From NCBI GenBank assembly GCA_903857665.1, contig CAIOFV010000033.1, positions 1-55,467 of the forward strand: 55,467 nt of DNA, read 5' to 3'. This DNA comes from an uncultured Myxococcales bacterium. GTDB lineage: Bacteria; Myxococcota_A; UBA9042; DTJE01. The position numbers were made by a program, and so were the translations under genes. The notes under the pieces are model-generated. The model had not been told where the DNA came from. It made no database searches and was given only the letters and a program-made list of their open reading frames with translations. Positions 29,048 through 39,000 of this stretch are shown in pieces. Each line of letters starts with the position of its first letter. The stretch's first letter is position 1.

Positions 29048-29788
29048 ATGAAGCGATGGACACTGGGGATTCTGGCGGCGGTGACCGCGCTGGGGTGCGG
29101 CATCAAGGAAGAGGTGTACCTGAAGGACACCAGCGCGCTGAAGGAGCAGATCGGCGGGCTGGAAGGCGAAAAGGGCAAGTGCGTCGCCGACCGGACCCGG
29201 CTGGAAAACGAGAAGGCGCGCCTGCAGGCCGAACTGGCGGCGATGGGCGGCGAGAAGAGTGCCCTGTCGGACAACCTGAAGCAGGCCCTGGTCAAGATGG
29301 AAGAACTGAAGGCCCAGGCCGAGCGCCGACGGGCCAAGATGGCGGAGCTGAAGGGCAAGCTGCAGTCGATGGTCGCCGCGGGCCAGTTGAAGATCCGCAC
29401 CGACAAGGGCCGCATGATCGTGGAAATGGCCGAAAAGGTGCTGTTCGACACGGGCAAGTTCAAGCTGAAGGCGGAAGGCCTGGAAGCGCTGGCGCAGTTG
29501 ACCGGGATCCTGCGGTCGATCGAGGGGCGCACGTTCCAGGTCGCCGGCCACACGGACAACGTGGGCGCCGACGACATGAACTGGACGCTGTCGCTGAACC
29601 GGGCCCGGGAAGTGGTGCTGTACATGGTCGAAATGGGCATGCAGCCGGAACGCCTGTCCGCCGCCGGCTACGGCAAGTTCCAGCCCGTAGCGTCGAACGA
29701 CGCCCCCGAGGGCCGCGCCCAGAACCGCCGCATCGAGATCGTGCTGGTCCCGAACATCGAGGAGATCCTCGGGTTCGGGGACGAGTAG
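29048..29788 (+). CDS. OmpA-family lipoprotein (peptidoglycan-binding)
   Basis: 246 residues. A lipoprotein-like signal ends at Cys17 (TALGC). Residues about 25-110 are a charged coiled coil (LKEQIGGLEGEKGKC through AERRRAKMAELKGKL). The C-terminal OmpA domain (about 120-235) contains VLFDTGKFKLK, QVAGHTDNVGADDMNW, LSLNRAREVV, and the GRAQNRRIEIVL end. These residues bind the DAP side chain of peptidoglycan, so the protein likely ties the outer membrane to the wall at a coiled-coil distance. The ribosome site GGAGGTAG overlaps the stop of the kinase gene, so the three genes form one operon. Confidence 0.93.
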   Translation: MKRWTLGILAAVTALGCGIKEEVYLKDTSALKEQIGGLEGEKGKCVADRTRLENEKARLQAELAAMGGEKSALSDNLKQALVKMEELKAQAERRRAKMAELKGKLQSMVAAGQLKIRTDKGRMIVEMAEKVLFDTGKFKLKAEGLEALAQLTGILRSIEGRTFQVAGHTDNVGADDMNWTLSLNRAREVVLYMVEMGMQPERLSAAGYGKFQPVASNDAPEGRAQNRRIEIVLVPNIEEILGFGDE

Positions 29789-29875
29789 ATCTTCGCGTCC
29801 ACGCGCTTGAAGGGACTTCCATCCGGCGACTGCAGGACTAGAATACGCCCCGGGATGGGTCTTCCAGGAGGCATC

Positions 29876-31255
29876 ATGGTGCGCTCGACCGGTTTCCTCG
29901 GACTGGCACTGGCGCTCGCGGTTTCGCCGTTCGCGAGGGCGGCGGGGACGATCACCGTCCAGGCGGCGGGGACGATCACCGTGCAGACGACGGGTGCGGG
30001 CAAGGGGGTCGGCGTGGTCGGCGCGGCCGACGATACGCACGCGTTCGCGCTGGGGGCCAAGGACGACGGCCAGGGCAACTCCACGCCGGTGATGCTGCTG
30101 ACCAGCGACGGCGGCACGACCTGGACGCTGGGGCCGGCGCAGGGACTTACCTCCAGTGCGATGCTGGTGCTGAACGACGTCCGCTGCCTGTCGGCCAAGA
30201 AGTGCCTGGCCCTGGCGTCCAGTATCGACATGAGCGTCGGCGTGGTCATCCAGAACAACCTGATCACCTCGACCGACGTCGGCAAGACATGGGTCTGGCC
30301 CGCGAAGACCCAGTTGAAGACCTGGACCTTCACCCGCATGAACGTGGTGACGGACCAGGACATCTGGCTGTCGTCGGGCGCGACGGTCATCGACCACACC
30401 ACAGACGGCGGCAAGACGTTCCAGTGGAAGGTGCCGAAGGTCGATACCACGCAGTACATGGCGATCGTCGGCACGGCCTTCATCGATGGCCAGACGGGCT
30501 TCGCCGTGAACTCCGCGGTCGAATCCGACAGCAACGGGAACGAAACCGCGATCAAGCCCGCGGGCGCGCTGCTGAAGACCACGGACGGCGCCACGACCTG
30601 GACGGCCCTGTTCACGGGCAAGACCGAGGCCTACGACAGGATCCAGATGCTGTCGGCCCAGGAGGGCTGGCTGGTCGGGCACACGCTGACGGCGCCGATC
30701 CTGCGCAAGACGACCGACGGCGGCCAGACCTGGGACGACGTGACGATCCCGGCGCCCGGCGGCACGGTGTCCGCGATCAAGGCCATCGATTCGTTCCTGA
30801 TGTTCGACGGGACCACCGGCCTGCTGGTCGGGAACGTGCCCCAGGGCCAGAGCGACTACTCGCACGTGATCTACGAAATCCGGGGCGGGGCGCTGGTCGA
30901 GGTGTCGCCGGACCCGCTGTCCAACGCCGGCTACGTGGGCGGCCTGGGCTGCACCGCGTCGCGGACCTGCTGGATGGGTTCCTCGAACGGGTCGATCGTG
31001 AAGTGGGTGGACGGATCGTACGTGCCCCCGTCCGACGCGACGCCGGGCAGCGACGTGGCCGGGGGCGACACGGTCGCGGGGCAGGACGCCGTCGGCGGCG
31101 ACGCCTACGTGCCGCAGGACCTGAACGGATACTGGGACAACCAGGGCAGCGGCAAGTCCGGGTGCGTCGCGGGGGCCGTGCCCGGCGCCGCGACCGCGAT
31201 TCCCGCGCTGCTGGGACTGCTGGTGATGGCCGCCGCCCGCCGTCGTCGCGACTGA
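29876..31255 (+). CDS. BNR/Ycf48-like beta-propeller with MYXO-CTERM-like sorting tail
   Basis: 459 residues from ATG 29876 (CCAGGAGG upstream). Signal peptide 1-23 (ARA-A). The body holds Asp-box (BNR) repeats, S-x-D-G-G-x-T-W: TSDGGTTW, STDVGKTW, TTDGGKTF, TTDGATTW, TTDGGQTW, typical of six- or seven-bladed sialidase-like propellers. An Asp/Gly-rich linker (SDVAGGDTVAGQDAVGGDA) leads to a tail with SGC, a hydrophobic helix and RRRRD. This is close to the Cys-containing MYXO-CTERM signal that in Myxococcota is processed for surface attachment. The function of the propeller is unknown. It lies 87 bases after the OmpA gene; TAGAAT at 29839-29844 may be a -10. Confidence 0.85.
   Translation: MVRSTGFLGLALALAVSPFARAAGTITVQAAGTITVQTTGAGKGVGVVGAADDTHAFALGAKDDGQGNSTPVMLLTSDGGTTWTLGPAQGLTSSAMLVLNDVRCLSAKKCLALASSIDMSVGVVIQNNLITSTDVGKTWVWPAKTQLKTWTFTRMNVVTDQDIWLSSGATVIDHTTDGGKTFQWKVPKVDTTQYMAIVGTAFIDGQTGFAVNSAVESDSNGNETAIKPAGALLKTTDGATTWTALFTGKTEAYDRIQMLSAQEGWLVGHTLTAPILRKTTDGGQTWDDVTIPAPGGTVSAIKAIDSFLMFDGTTGLLVGNVPQGQSDYSHVIYEIRGGALVEVSPDPLSNAGYVGGLGCTASRTCWMGSSNGSIVKWVDGSYVPPSDATPGSDVAGGDTVAGQDAVGGDAYVPQDLNGYWDNQGSGKSGCVAGAVPGAATAIPALLGLLVMAAARRRRD
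29939..29986 (+). repeat. 24-bp tandem duplication in the propeller gene
   Basis: Two head-to-tail 24-base copies (29939-29962 and 29963-29986), one base different, encode the repeated AAGTITVQ at the mature N-terminus. Confidence 0.85.
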
Positions 31256-31330
31256 CTTCCGATCGAACGCGCCGAACCCCTTCCCGTCGAATCCGCGTGT
31301 GGACCGAACCGCCCGGGCTGCGAACCGAGG

Positions 31331-31894
31331 CTACTGCAGGGCGCCGGCGTCGATCCAGGCCTTGAGGTCGCGGAGGAACGCCGCGGATGGGGCCGCCTGG
31401 CCGGCGACCTTCAGCGTCATGTCGGTGACCGCCGCCTGGTCGCACTGGCCCTGGCCGGTAGCCAGGAACGACGCCCGGACGGTTTCGTCGATGGTGGCGA
31501 CGACCAGGCTGGTTTCGTACGTGGCTCCCAGCAGGTGGACGTTGTTGCAGGCCTCGACGTTGCCGGTCAGGCCCGCAGCCTTGCCCGTGGTCAGCGTCGT
31601 CCAGGCGGTCTGGGCGGTCGAAAAATCAAGGGTCGTTTCCATGCCGGCGTAGCGACCGGCCGGCGTGTGGCACTGCGTGCAGGCCTGGAAGTAGCCCGCG
31701 TACAGGGACGCGAACGTGACCGCAACGGGCGTGTCGGCCCGGGGAACGTCGGCCTGCGACAGGTCGTCACCGGCCGGCAGTTCGTCGGTGGACGTCGCCG
31801 GGGAGCATCCCGTCCCGACGGTTGCCAGCAGAAGGGTGACGGCCGCGGCCGCGCGCAAGGCGGCGTTGCAGGGGCGGAGCGTACGGGTGGCCAT
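31331..31894 (-). CDS. Lipoprotein with one c-type haem motif (CTQCH)
   Basis: 187 residues, perfect AAGGAGG ribosome site. A lipoprotein-like signal ends at Cys30 (VGTGCSP), then an Asp-rich linker. CTQCH at 72-76 is a single CxxCH haem-attachment motif in the context YFQACTQCHTPAGRYAGM; Met85 may be the distal ligand. The rest (LKVAGQ...LRDLKAWIDAGALQ) ends like many short cytochrome domains of outer-membrane lipoproteins (such as the planctomycete-type PSCyt motif). It would be a small electron carrier or sensor on the outer membrane. Last gene of the probable AsmA operon, 24 bases after the propeller-helical repeat gene. No other cytochrome is in the window. Confidence 0.75.
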   Translation of the reverse strand: MATRTLRPCNAALRAAAAVTLLLATVGTGCSPATSTDELPAGDDLSQADVPRADTPVAVTFASLYAGYFQACTQCHTPAGRYAGMETTLDFSTAQTAWTTLTTGKAAGLTGNVEACNNVHLLGATYETSLVVATIDETVRASFLATGQGQCDQAAVTDMTLKVAGQAAPSAAFLRDLKAWIDAGALQ

Positions 31895-31918
31895 GATCGT
31901 TCCTCCTTGGATGACGGG

Positions 31919-34900
31919 TCAACGACTCGCCGGTTCGCCGGCGGTCCGAAGGCGCCACAGGGCGGCCAGAAGGCCGATCCGGAACCGTTCCGCGTCGCGC
32001 CTCTCGAGGCGGTGGGTTGCCAGGAAGGCGTTGCCCGCCTGCAGTTCGCTGCCGACGTCGGGCCCGCCGCCGGGCAGCGCAAGACCGCCCTGAAGGTGCG
32101 CCTCGGCCAGGCCGGCCAGGGCCTGGACCTCCGCCGACGTCCAGGGCGTCCCGGTCCGCTCGGAATACTCGCGTGCCCGGGCCAGGGAATCCCGGGCGTG
32201 GGACGCGAACCCCGCCTTGTCCCCCCGGCGCCACGCGGTCGTCGCCTGATGGTACTCCGCCTCTGCCAGGGCCAGCACGTCCTCGTCGAGGCCGCGGGCG
32301 GCCAGCCGGGCCGAACGCAGTCGCACCACGTCGTCGGTCCTCGCGGCCGCGTCGTCCAGCCGGCCCGCGGCCTCCAGGGCCCGGGCCTCCAGTGCCGTGG
32401 CCATCACCACGAAGTCCAGGCGGTCGAAGGGGCGCATCCCGGGCGCGCGCCCCGGGAACTCCGGCTCCGGGGCGGGCAGCGCGACCATCGAGGTGAACGC
32501 CTGCCGGGCCGCGGCGAGGGCGACCAGCGCCTGGGGTACCTGCCCGGCCGCCAGCAGCGCGGCGCCCGACGCGAGGTCCAGGCGGGCCAGGTTCAGCCGC
32601 CCGGTGGGTGTCCCGGCGTCCGCCTCGGCCAGCGGGCGGAGGCGGGCATACCGAACGGCGGCGACCGCCGGGCGTCCCGCCGCGAACGCATACAGAGCCG
32701 CGCGATCGAGGGCCCGCGCCTTGTGGGCGGCCAACTCGGCGTGGGCATCCGTCAGGGCGACGCCGAGGTCGGCCTCGTCGGCGGCCTCGACGTCGCGGTC
32801 CGACAGGAACAGGCACCGGGCCCTCGCCAGACGCAGCGCCAGTTCGGCGCCCGGGGTCGCGAAGGGCAGCCGGGCCCGGTCGTCGAGGTACCGCAACGCT
32901 GCGGCAGTGTTGCCGATCGACGCCTGCAGCAGCCCGGCTTCCAGCAGGAGCGTTGCGCGGGCCCGGGGTGCGTCCCGTGCAAGGTCCAGGGCCAGCGCAT
33001 ACTCCGCCGACGCATCCTCCGCCGCTTTCGGATCGCCGGTACCCAGGTGGCGGCGATGCGCCAGGAACCCTCGCAGGAGGTGGATTTCCCAGGTGTTCGG
33101 ACGAGCCTCGGCGACGCCAGCGGCGAGCGCGTCGGCCCGTTCCACGGCCCGCCCGGCCTCTGCGGGATCGGCGAGGCCCGGAACGTCCCGGGCGATCCGG
33201 TACGCCCGCATGAAGGCCGGCTCCGGGTCGTCCGCCGCGTCCTTGAACCGTCTTGCGTACGTCGCTTCGAGATCGTCCTTCCCTTCGGCCAGCCGCGATT
33301 CGACGAAGCCAGCGTGCGCCTCCAGGGCGCCGGTCTGCAGCGTCACTTCAAAGAAGCGTCCCCGGGCGTCCGCGGCGTTGCCGGCCGCCAGATCGCCCCA
33401 CGCCCGGTCCAGGACGACGGCCCGGTACAGGGCTTCCGCGGTCTTCCGGTCCGGGCTGGCCCGGCGCACGCCGGACGCCCAGGTGTTGGCGAAATTGTAG
33501 GTGACCGACTCGGCATCGACCGCGGCCGATCGGCGGGCGGTGGTCAGCGCCAGAACCTTGCGGCGCTCGGCATTGTCCCCGTCCGCCGGCGAGCCCGCCT
33601 CGGGCGCGTTCAGCGTCCCGCGGTACAGATCGAACACGGCCTTGCGCACGGCCTCCGGGTCGCCGCTGCCCAGGGGCGACAGGCGCACTTCCAGGTCCAG
33701 CCGGAACGCCAGATCGGAACCGGGAGGGGCGGCGGCCAGGGCCGGTCCCAGAACGGCTTCACGGCGGGAGACGGGCCGGCCCCGCAGCAGTTCCGCCACG
33801 TATCGTCCGGCAAACGCAAGCCGGTCGGGGGCCTCCAGGGCCGGGTGGGCCGACAGGGCTGCGTACAGGGCCAGCAGCCCGGCCCGATCGCCGTCGGCGC
33901 GTCGCAGTTCGACGCCCCGTCGCGCCCACAGGCGGACCAGGTCGGCGTCGGCCAGGGACGACAGGGGCACCGAATCGAAGGCCGTCCGGGCGTTCCCCTC
34001 GTCACCGGAAGAACCCAGGATTTCGGACAGGGCCAGTTGCGCCAGGGGAAGCGGTCGAGCAACGCTTCCGGCCAGGGCCCGCATGCGTTCGGCCCGCGCC
34101 CTGGCCAGGGCCTGGAACCGTTCCTCGGACGTCGAACCGCGGAAGAACCGCTGCTCGTCCCGGCGGTGGTCGACCAGTTCCAGCAGCGCGTCGGCCTCGG
34201 CGGCAGCGGCGCCCGCGCCCGCGTCGTGTCGCAGGGCACGGGCGTGCTGATCGGCGGACGACAGGTCCCCGGCATCGGCCTCGGCGAACGCGATCGAACG
34301 CAGGCGTCCCTGTCGCCGACCCGCGTCGGGTTCCATGGACAGCGCCCGGGCCATCATCAGGAGGCGTTCCCACGGATCCCGGGAGGCTCGTGTTTCGGCG
34401 TCCAGCCGGGCGAGGTCCCAGCCGGGCGGCACGGCGCCGTCCAGCGGCAGTCGGTACACGTCCAGCGAGCCTTCGTGGCCGCAGGTGACGAACAGCGCCG
34501 CCCGGCCGGCCGTCGGGTACTGGCAGTTCCACGCCGCGGACGTCAGTTGCTCGGGAACGGCCGTCGGGGCCGGCACGCCGGTCGCAGGGTCCAAGGCCAC
34601 GCGGAACACCACGCCGTTGTCGGCCCCGTCGATGGAACCGTCGCCGTTGGTATCGTTCCGGTACTGCGCGAAGACCAGCCACCGGCCGTCGGCAGCGAAG
34701 GTCGGGAACCCCACGGCGCCGGGCAGGTCGGGCCGCCAGGCGCGGACGGGCTCGTCGCGGTCCAGGCGCTGGAAGACCAGTCCGGTGCCCGTCCGCGGCG
34801 CGAAGGTCACCCCCACCTCGGTGAGGACGCGCTCGATGGGCACGTACACCAGGATGCGTCCGTCGGGCGACACCGCGGGGCTGGACAGGCTGCGGGACAC

Positions 34901-35464
34901 GAGGGTCTTCGCGGCGCCGCCGTCCCCGGGGATGCGGACCAGCCGGAAGTCGGAGTGAAGGGTGTCCCGCTGGACCACGCCCACCGAGCCGTCGGGGAAC
35001 CACAGTGCCTGCACGTCCGCCGTGGCGGGGCCCGTCAGGCAGGTGTGCTTCCGGGATTCGAGGTCGAACACGCACGCGTCTCCCGAGGCATCCTCCCGGA
35101 AGGACAGGTACAGGATGCGCCGGCCGTCGGGCGACGGGCGGGGCCAGGTGGCGTCCGCCTCGCGGTCGAACAGCAGCCGGGGCCCCCCGCCGGCCAGGTC
35201 CACCACGAAGATCTCGGTGGTCGCGCGCTCGTCGGACGCGAAGTAGACGTGCTTGCCGTCGGGGGAAGGCACTCCCAGGAACTGGTTGGCCGCGCCGGCC
35301 GTGATGCGGACCGGGGCGCGCAACCCGGTCTCCGGCGTCGCGTCCGCCGCGCCCGGCGCGGCCCGTGCCGATGCCGCGGCCAGCATGACCGGCAGCATCG
35401 CGGCGATCGCGGCGGCCAGCCTGACCCGCAACATCGCGGTGATCGCAGCGGCCTTCAATGGCAT
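31919..35464 (-). CDS. PD40 beta-propeller plus helical-repeat periplasmic protein
   Basis: 1181 residues from ATG 35464, which overlaps the end of the upstream lipoprotein gene by ten bases. A signal peptide of about 40 residues (LPVMLAAASARA-AP) is followed by TolB/PD40-like blades: VPSPDGKHVYFASDE, PRPSPDGRRILYLSF, PAVSPDGRILVYVP, PTFAADGRWLVFAQY, the last leading into a dockerin-like calcium loop DTNGDGSIDGADNG. From about residue 370 on, the chain is Ala-, Leu- and Arg-rich helices typical of TPR-like arrays (for instance ARATLLLEAGLLQASIGNTA), about 800 residues. A scaffold that binds partners in the periplasm is likely; TolB uses such a propeller in Pal contact, but homology in function is inference. 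Confidence 0.75.
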   Translation of the reverse strand: MPLKAAAITAMLRVRLAAAIAAMLPVMLAAASARAAPGAADATPETGLRAPVRITAGAANQFLGVPSPDGKHVYFASDERATTEIFVVDLAGGGPRLLFDREADATWPRPSPDGRRILYLSFREDASGDACVFDLESRKHTCLTGPATADVQALWFPDGSVGVVQRDTLHSDFRLVRIPGDGGAAKTLVSRSLSSPAVSPDGRILVYVPIERVLTEVGVTFAPRTGTGLVFQRLDRDEPVRAWRPDLPGAVGFPTFAADGRWLVFAQYRNDTNGDGSIDGADNGVVFRVALDPATGVPAPTAVPEQLTSAAWNCQYPTAGRAALFVTCGHEGSLDVYRLPLDGAVPPGWDLARLDAETRASRDPWERLLMMARALSMEPDAGRRQGRLRSIAFAEADAGDLSSADQHARALRHDAGAGAAAAEADALLELVDHRRDEQRFFRGSTSEERFQALARARAERMRALAGSVARPLPLAQLALSEILGSSGDEGNARTAFDSVPLSSLADADLVRLWARRGVELRRADGDRAGLLALYAALSAHPALEAPDRLAFAGRYVAELLRGRPVSRREAVLGPALAAAPPGSDLAFRLDLEVRLSPLGSGDPEAVRKAVFDLYRGTLNAPEAGSPADGDNAERRKVLALTTARRSAAVDAESVTYNFANTWASGVRRASPDRKTAEALYRAVVLDRAWGDLAAGNAADARGRFFEVTLQTGALEAHAGFVESRLAEGKDDLEATYARRFKDAADDPEPAFMRAYRIARDVPGLADPAEAGRAVERADALAAGVAEARPNTWEIHLLRGFLAHRRHLGTGDPKAAEDASAEYALALDLARDAPRARATLLLEAGLLQASIGNTAAALRYLDDRARLPFATPGAELALRLARARCLFLSDRDVEAADEADLGVALTDAHAELAAHKARALDRAALYAFAAGRPAVAAVRYARLRPLAEADAGTPTGRLNLARLDLASGAALLAAGQVPQALVALAAARQAFTSMVALPAPEPEFPGRAPGMRPFDRLDFVVMATALEARALEAAGRLDDAAARTDDVVRLRSARLAARGLDEDVLALAEAEYHQATTAWRRGDKAGFASHARDSLARAREYSERTGTPWTSAEVQALAGLAEAHLQGGLALPGGGPDVGSELQAGNAFLATHRLERRDAERFRIGLLAALWRLRTAGEPASR

Positions 35465-36033
35465 GCCTTGGACTCCCATCGCCCGTCCGCGGCCTGGACC
35501 GGGGCGCCGCACGGCACCTCGTCCAGCCGGACCTGCCGCCACGCCTGCCGGACCGTTGCCTCGTCCTTCCCCGGGGCCTTCGTGGCCAGCCAGCGCCAGA
35601 CCTGTTCCCGCGCCCGGTTCGCCCTCTGGACGAGCCCGGCGACGACGGCGGCGTCCACCTCGCCGACGCACGTCTCGCGCCGCTCCGCCAGCGTTCCCTC
35701 CCGCGTTTCCCCCAGGCACTTGCGTTCCAGAAGTTCGTCGGTCGAATCGGCGTCCGTGCGGAACACCGTCCATGGCTCGGTCAGGCCGTCGAACCCGGCC
35801 CTCGATTCGGCGCCCGCATCCAGGAGGCTCCCCCTGGACAAGGGCGTGGCGCCCGGGGACATGCCGTCCTTCGTGGTCCCTGCCGAAGTCGCGGCGTATT
35901 CCCCTGCCGCCTGCATCTCGAGGGCGGTCTTGCGATCGACGACCACCACGGCCGGGATCGTGATGCAACCCCCGCCCGCGATGGCGGCGGCAAAGGCCGC
36001 GAACGCAAACGCGCCACGCTGGATCCTGATCAC
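35455..36033 (-). CDS. Lipoprotein with DUF1318/YdbL-like C-terminal domain
   Basis: 192 residues from GTG 36033, overlapping the stop of the AsmA gene (GTGA) and preceded by GGAGG. Lipobox GGGC at Cys23, then ITIPAVVVVDRKTALEMQAA. Residues about 135-192 follow the DUF1318 pattern seen in E. coli YdbL: L-V-x-R-x-N-x-x-R-x-x-x-(aromatic), a helix, a Val-x-x-x-x-x-x-x-V segment, and a final DGRWESKAC that matches the NGKWLRK end of YdbL. In E. coli, YdbH (AsmA-like), YnbE (small lipoprotein) and YdbL work together; here lipoprotein and DUF1318 parts are on one chain. Family match is by eye, from memory. Confidence 0.65.
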   Translation of the reverse strand: MIRIQRGAFAFAAFAAAIAGGGCITIPAVVVVDRKTALEMQAAGEYAATSAGTTKDGMSPGATPLSRGSLLDAGAESRAGFDGLTEPWTVFRTDADSTDELLERKCLGETREGTLAERRETCVGEVDAAVVAGLVQRANRAREQVWRWLATKAPGKDEATVRQAWRQVRLDEVPCGAPVQAADGRWESKACH

Positions 36034-39000
36034 GGTGAACCTCCATGCACCGCGAACACCCCGCCCAGGAACCGCCGGACCAGCGGGCCGACCGGGATGC
36101 CTCGGATCTCGTCGATGCGGACCACGGATGCGATGCCGCCCAGTTCCACCCGGGCCGACAGGAAGCCTCCGTCCATGCGGATGCGGGCCGACCTGGGGTA
36201 CCCCACGAAGAGCACCTTCCGGATGCGGTTCGCGGACACGTTCTCCATCATCGGGTCCCACAGGTCCAGCAGGCTTCTCAGTTGGTTGCGCCCCAGCCGG
36301 ATCAACTGGACCCGCCCATCGACGTCCTGGTGGCGCATCGACACCCGCAGCGCGACGTTGGCGTCCAGGCCTTCGCCGTCGGGCCCGGGCTCGACGCCGG
36401 TGACGTCGCCCTTGAACCAGGCACGCGTGTCGTCGGAACCGCGCTCCACGACCAGCTGCCCGGTGACCGTCCCGCCCCGCCAGGTCGCCTGCATCTGGTC
36501 CAGCGCCAGCACCGTCCGGTCCAGCCGGAGATTGCCCGCCAGGGGGCCCGCCGCGATGCGTCCCAGGGTCACGCGGTCGGTCGCGAACCAGCCGCCCTTC
36601 AGGTACGGGTTCAGGTCGTGGAACCGGACGCGCGACCAGGGGCTTCCGCCGGGGCCCTGGACGACGGTCAGGCTGCCGTCGGGCAGGATCTGAAGCTCTT
36701 CGGACACGGGCATCCGACCCCGGGCGCCGACCAGCGAGAAGCCCGCCCCTGGCACGTCCATCGAAACGTCCGTCGATTCGACCGAGGCCAGCAGGTTCAG
36801 GCGGTTGCCGTTTCCCGACTCGACCCGGAACGGTACCCGGATCCGCCCGGTGCCACGGAAGGTCTCCGGTGCGCCACGGACGGCTCCCAGGTCCTGGTCC
36901 AGCAAACCTTCGATCCTCAGCGATCGGGCGTGCAGGCCGGCCTGGGCCTCCCCGGTTCCGCCGCCGCCGGGCGAGGCCTCGGCGTCGGCCGTGAACTCCA
37001 GGCGGGTCCCGCCTCCCGGGTGGTCCAGCACGACCTTGTCCAGGCGCAGGGCCCCCGGCGACACGGCGCCGCGGACCGAAAGCGTCAGCCCCTTGACGGG
37101 GTAGGGCGCCCACACGTCCTGGCTCGCTTCGGCCACGGAGGCCGTCAGCGACACGGCGGCCTGCCGGAAGCCCTGGTCGCGCGGCAGCCGCACCCGGGCC
37201 TCGGCGGCGATGGCCGACGCCGCGAAGGATCGGGTGCCGGCCTTCACGGCCAGGGCGGGCTGCGAAAGGACCAGCGTGGCCTCGACCTCGGCCTCGCGAG
37301 CGTCCACCCGGGACGTGACCTTCACCTCGGGGGCGTCCACCCGGATCTCGCCGGACTTCACCCGGAGTCCCTTCAGCAGGATCCCGAGGGCAGCGTTGCC
37401 CCGCAAGGACCGGACCAGGTCGGGGGGCATCGCCGGAAGGCCAGAGGGTCCGGAACTCAGCCCGTCGAGGAGGCCCGAGCCGTCCAGGGAGACCTCGTCG
37501 CACTCGATCCCGGCCAGGCGCGACGCCATTTCCGCAGGCAGCGCGTCGCGCAGTCCCGCCGTCCGGCGCAGCGTCCCGCGCGCGGTCCATCCGATGCTTC
37601 GCGCCGCCCGGCGCCAGTCGGTGTCGAGGTGGGCGTCGAGGATCGGGGAGGTCGTCGGGCCTCCGGCATCGGCGGTCATCGTGACCCGCGCCGATCGGCC
37701 TCCGGCGATTCCGCGGGAGGTGGCGGCGAGGACCACCCGGTCGGCCAGCGGGCGGCCATCCAGCCGCGAGCGCTCCATCGTCACGTCCGCCGTCAGTTCC
37801 GGTTCGGGCCGGTCCGCGGCCAGGCCCAGGCGCAGGCGGATGGCGGGCACGTCCAGCCGGTGGCCTCCGGCCCGGATCCCCAGGCGGGTCAATTCGCCCG
37901 ACGCGGTGGCGGAAATCGAAGGCATGCCGCGCCCGTCGCCGCGGGATGCAAGGCCCGAGGCCACCAGCGCGACCCCGGGTCCCGGCCCTTCCAGCATCCG
38001 GCGGGCCGAGGCCGGCAGGAGGCCCACGAAGGCGCCTGGCAGCGCGCCATGCAGGCCCAGATCCCAGGAAACGACGTCGCCCGGCTTCCGGGCCGACGCA
38101 TCGAGGCGCATCCCGGGAAGGACGGCCTGGGCCGTTGCCGCCCCGGTCCAGTTCCAGGGGCCGTCGCCGGCGATGCCCATGCCCTCGGTCGAGGCCGTCA
38201 GGCGGCTCGGGCCGAGCGGGCCGACCCCGCGACCGTCCGACAGGCGGGCCGACAAGCGCTCCACCGGCAGGTCCAGCCGCGCCCACACGTGCCCGTCCGC
38301 CCCGCGACGCGCCTCCAGGACGGCCGGGGGACGAAGAGCCAGCGCGACCGATGCCTGGGCCGTGCGGGCCTCCAGTGACGTCGCGGCAATCGCCAGGCGC
38401 GCCGAACCGACGGGCTTTCCGTGCACGGCATCCGCCAGGGCGAGATCGCCGACGCCTACTTCGACGATCAGGCCCGTCCCCTCCACCCGCGAGGTGCCTG
38501 ACTCCGCGACCAGCCCGCGCGCCGCCAGGCGCAGGTCCGACGACACGACGCCGTCCGGTCCCACGCGCGCCTCCAGGCTCCCCTCGATGCCCGATCCGTC
38601 GGCCTTCAGGCCCGCCTGCTCGAAGGAACCGCTCGCGAGGCCCGCGCGGATGGACACCGGCCCCCGAAACGCCACGCCCGGGGCTCGATCCAGCAGGGCC
38701 AGCCCGGACACGTCGGCCGACAGGGTGCCGCCAACGGCCTTCAACCGGGGAAGGAGCGACTGCAGGATCTGCGCGATCGGGTCCGTGCGAGCAACGACGG
38801 TGGCCTCCTCGATGACCGCGATCACGCCGTCACGCGGGTCGTCCGGGAGGGTTGCACGTCCCGATGCGGCCAGGGCGCCTCCGGCCACGTCCAGGCGGTC
38901 CAGGCGCAGCCGGATCTCGCCGGCCGCCGGGTCGAAGGTGGCCGACGCCTCGGCCCGCAGCCCAAGGGCCTCCTTCTGCAGCCGGGTGTCGAACGACTGG

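Noticed and set aside
36034..38286. N-terminal extension of the DUF1318-like lipoprotein frame upstream of GTG 36033
   Set aside because: It overlaps the AsmA gene in another frame, is Arg/Gly-rich noise, and would remove the lipobox and the ribosome site.
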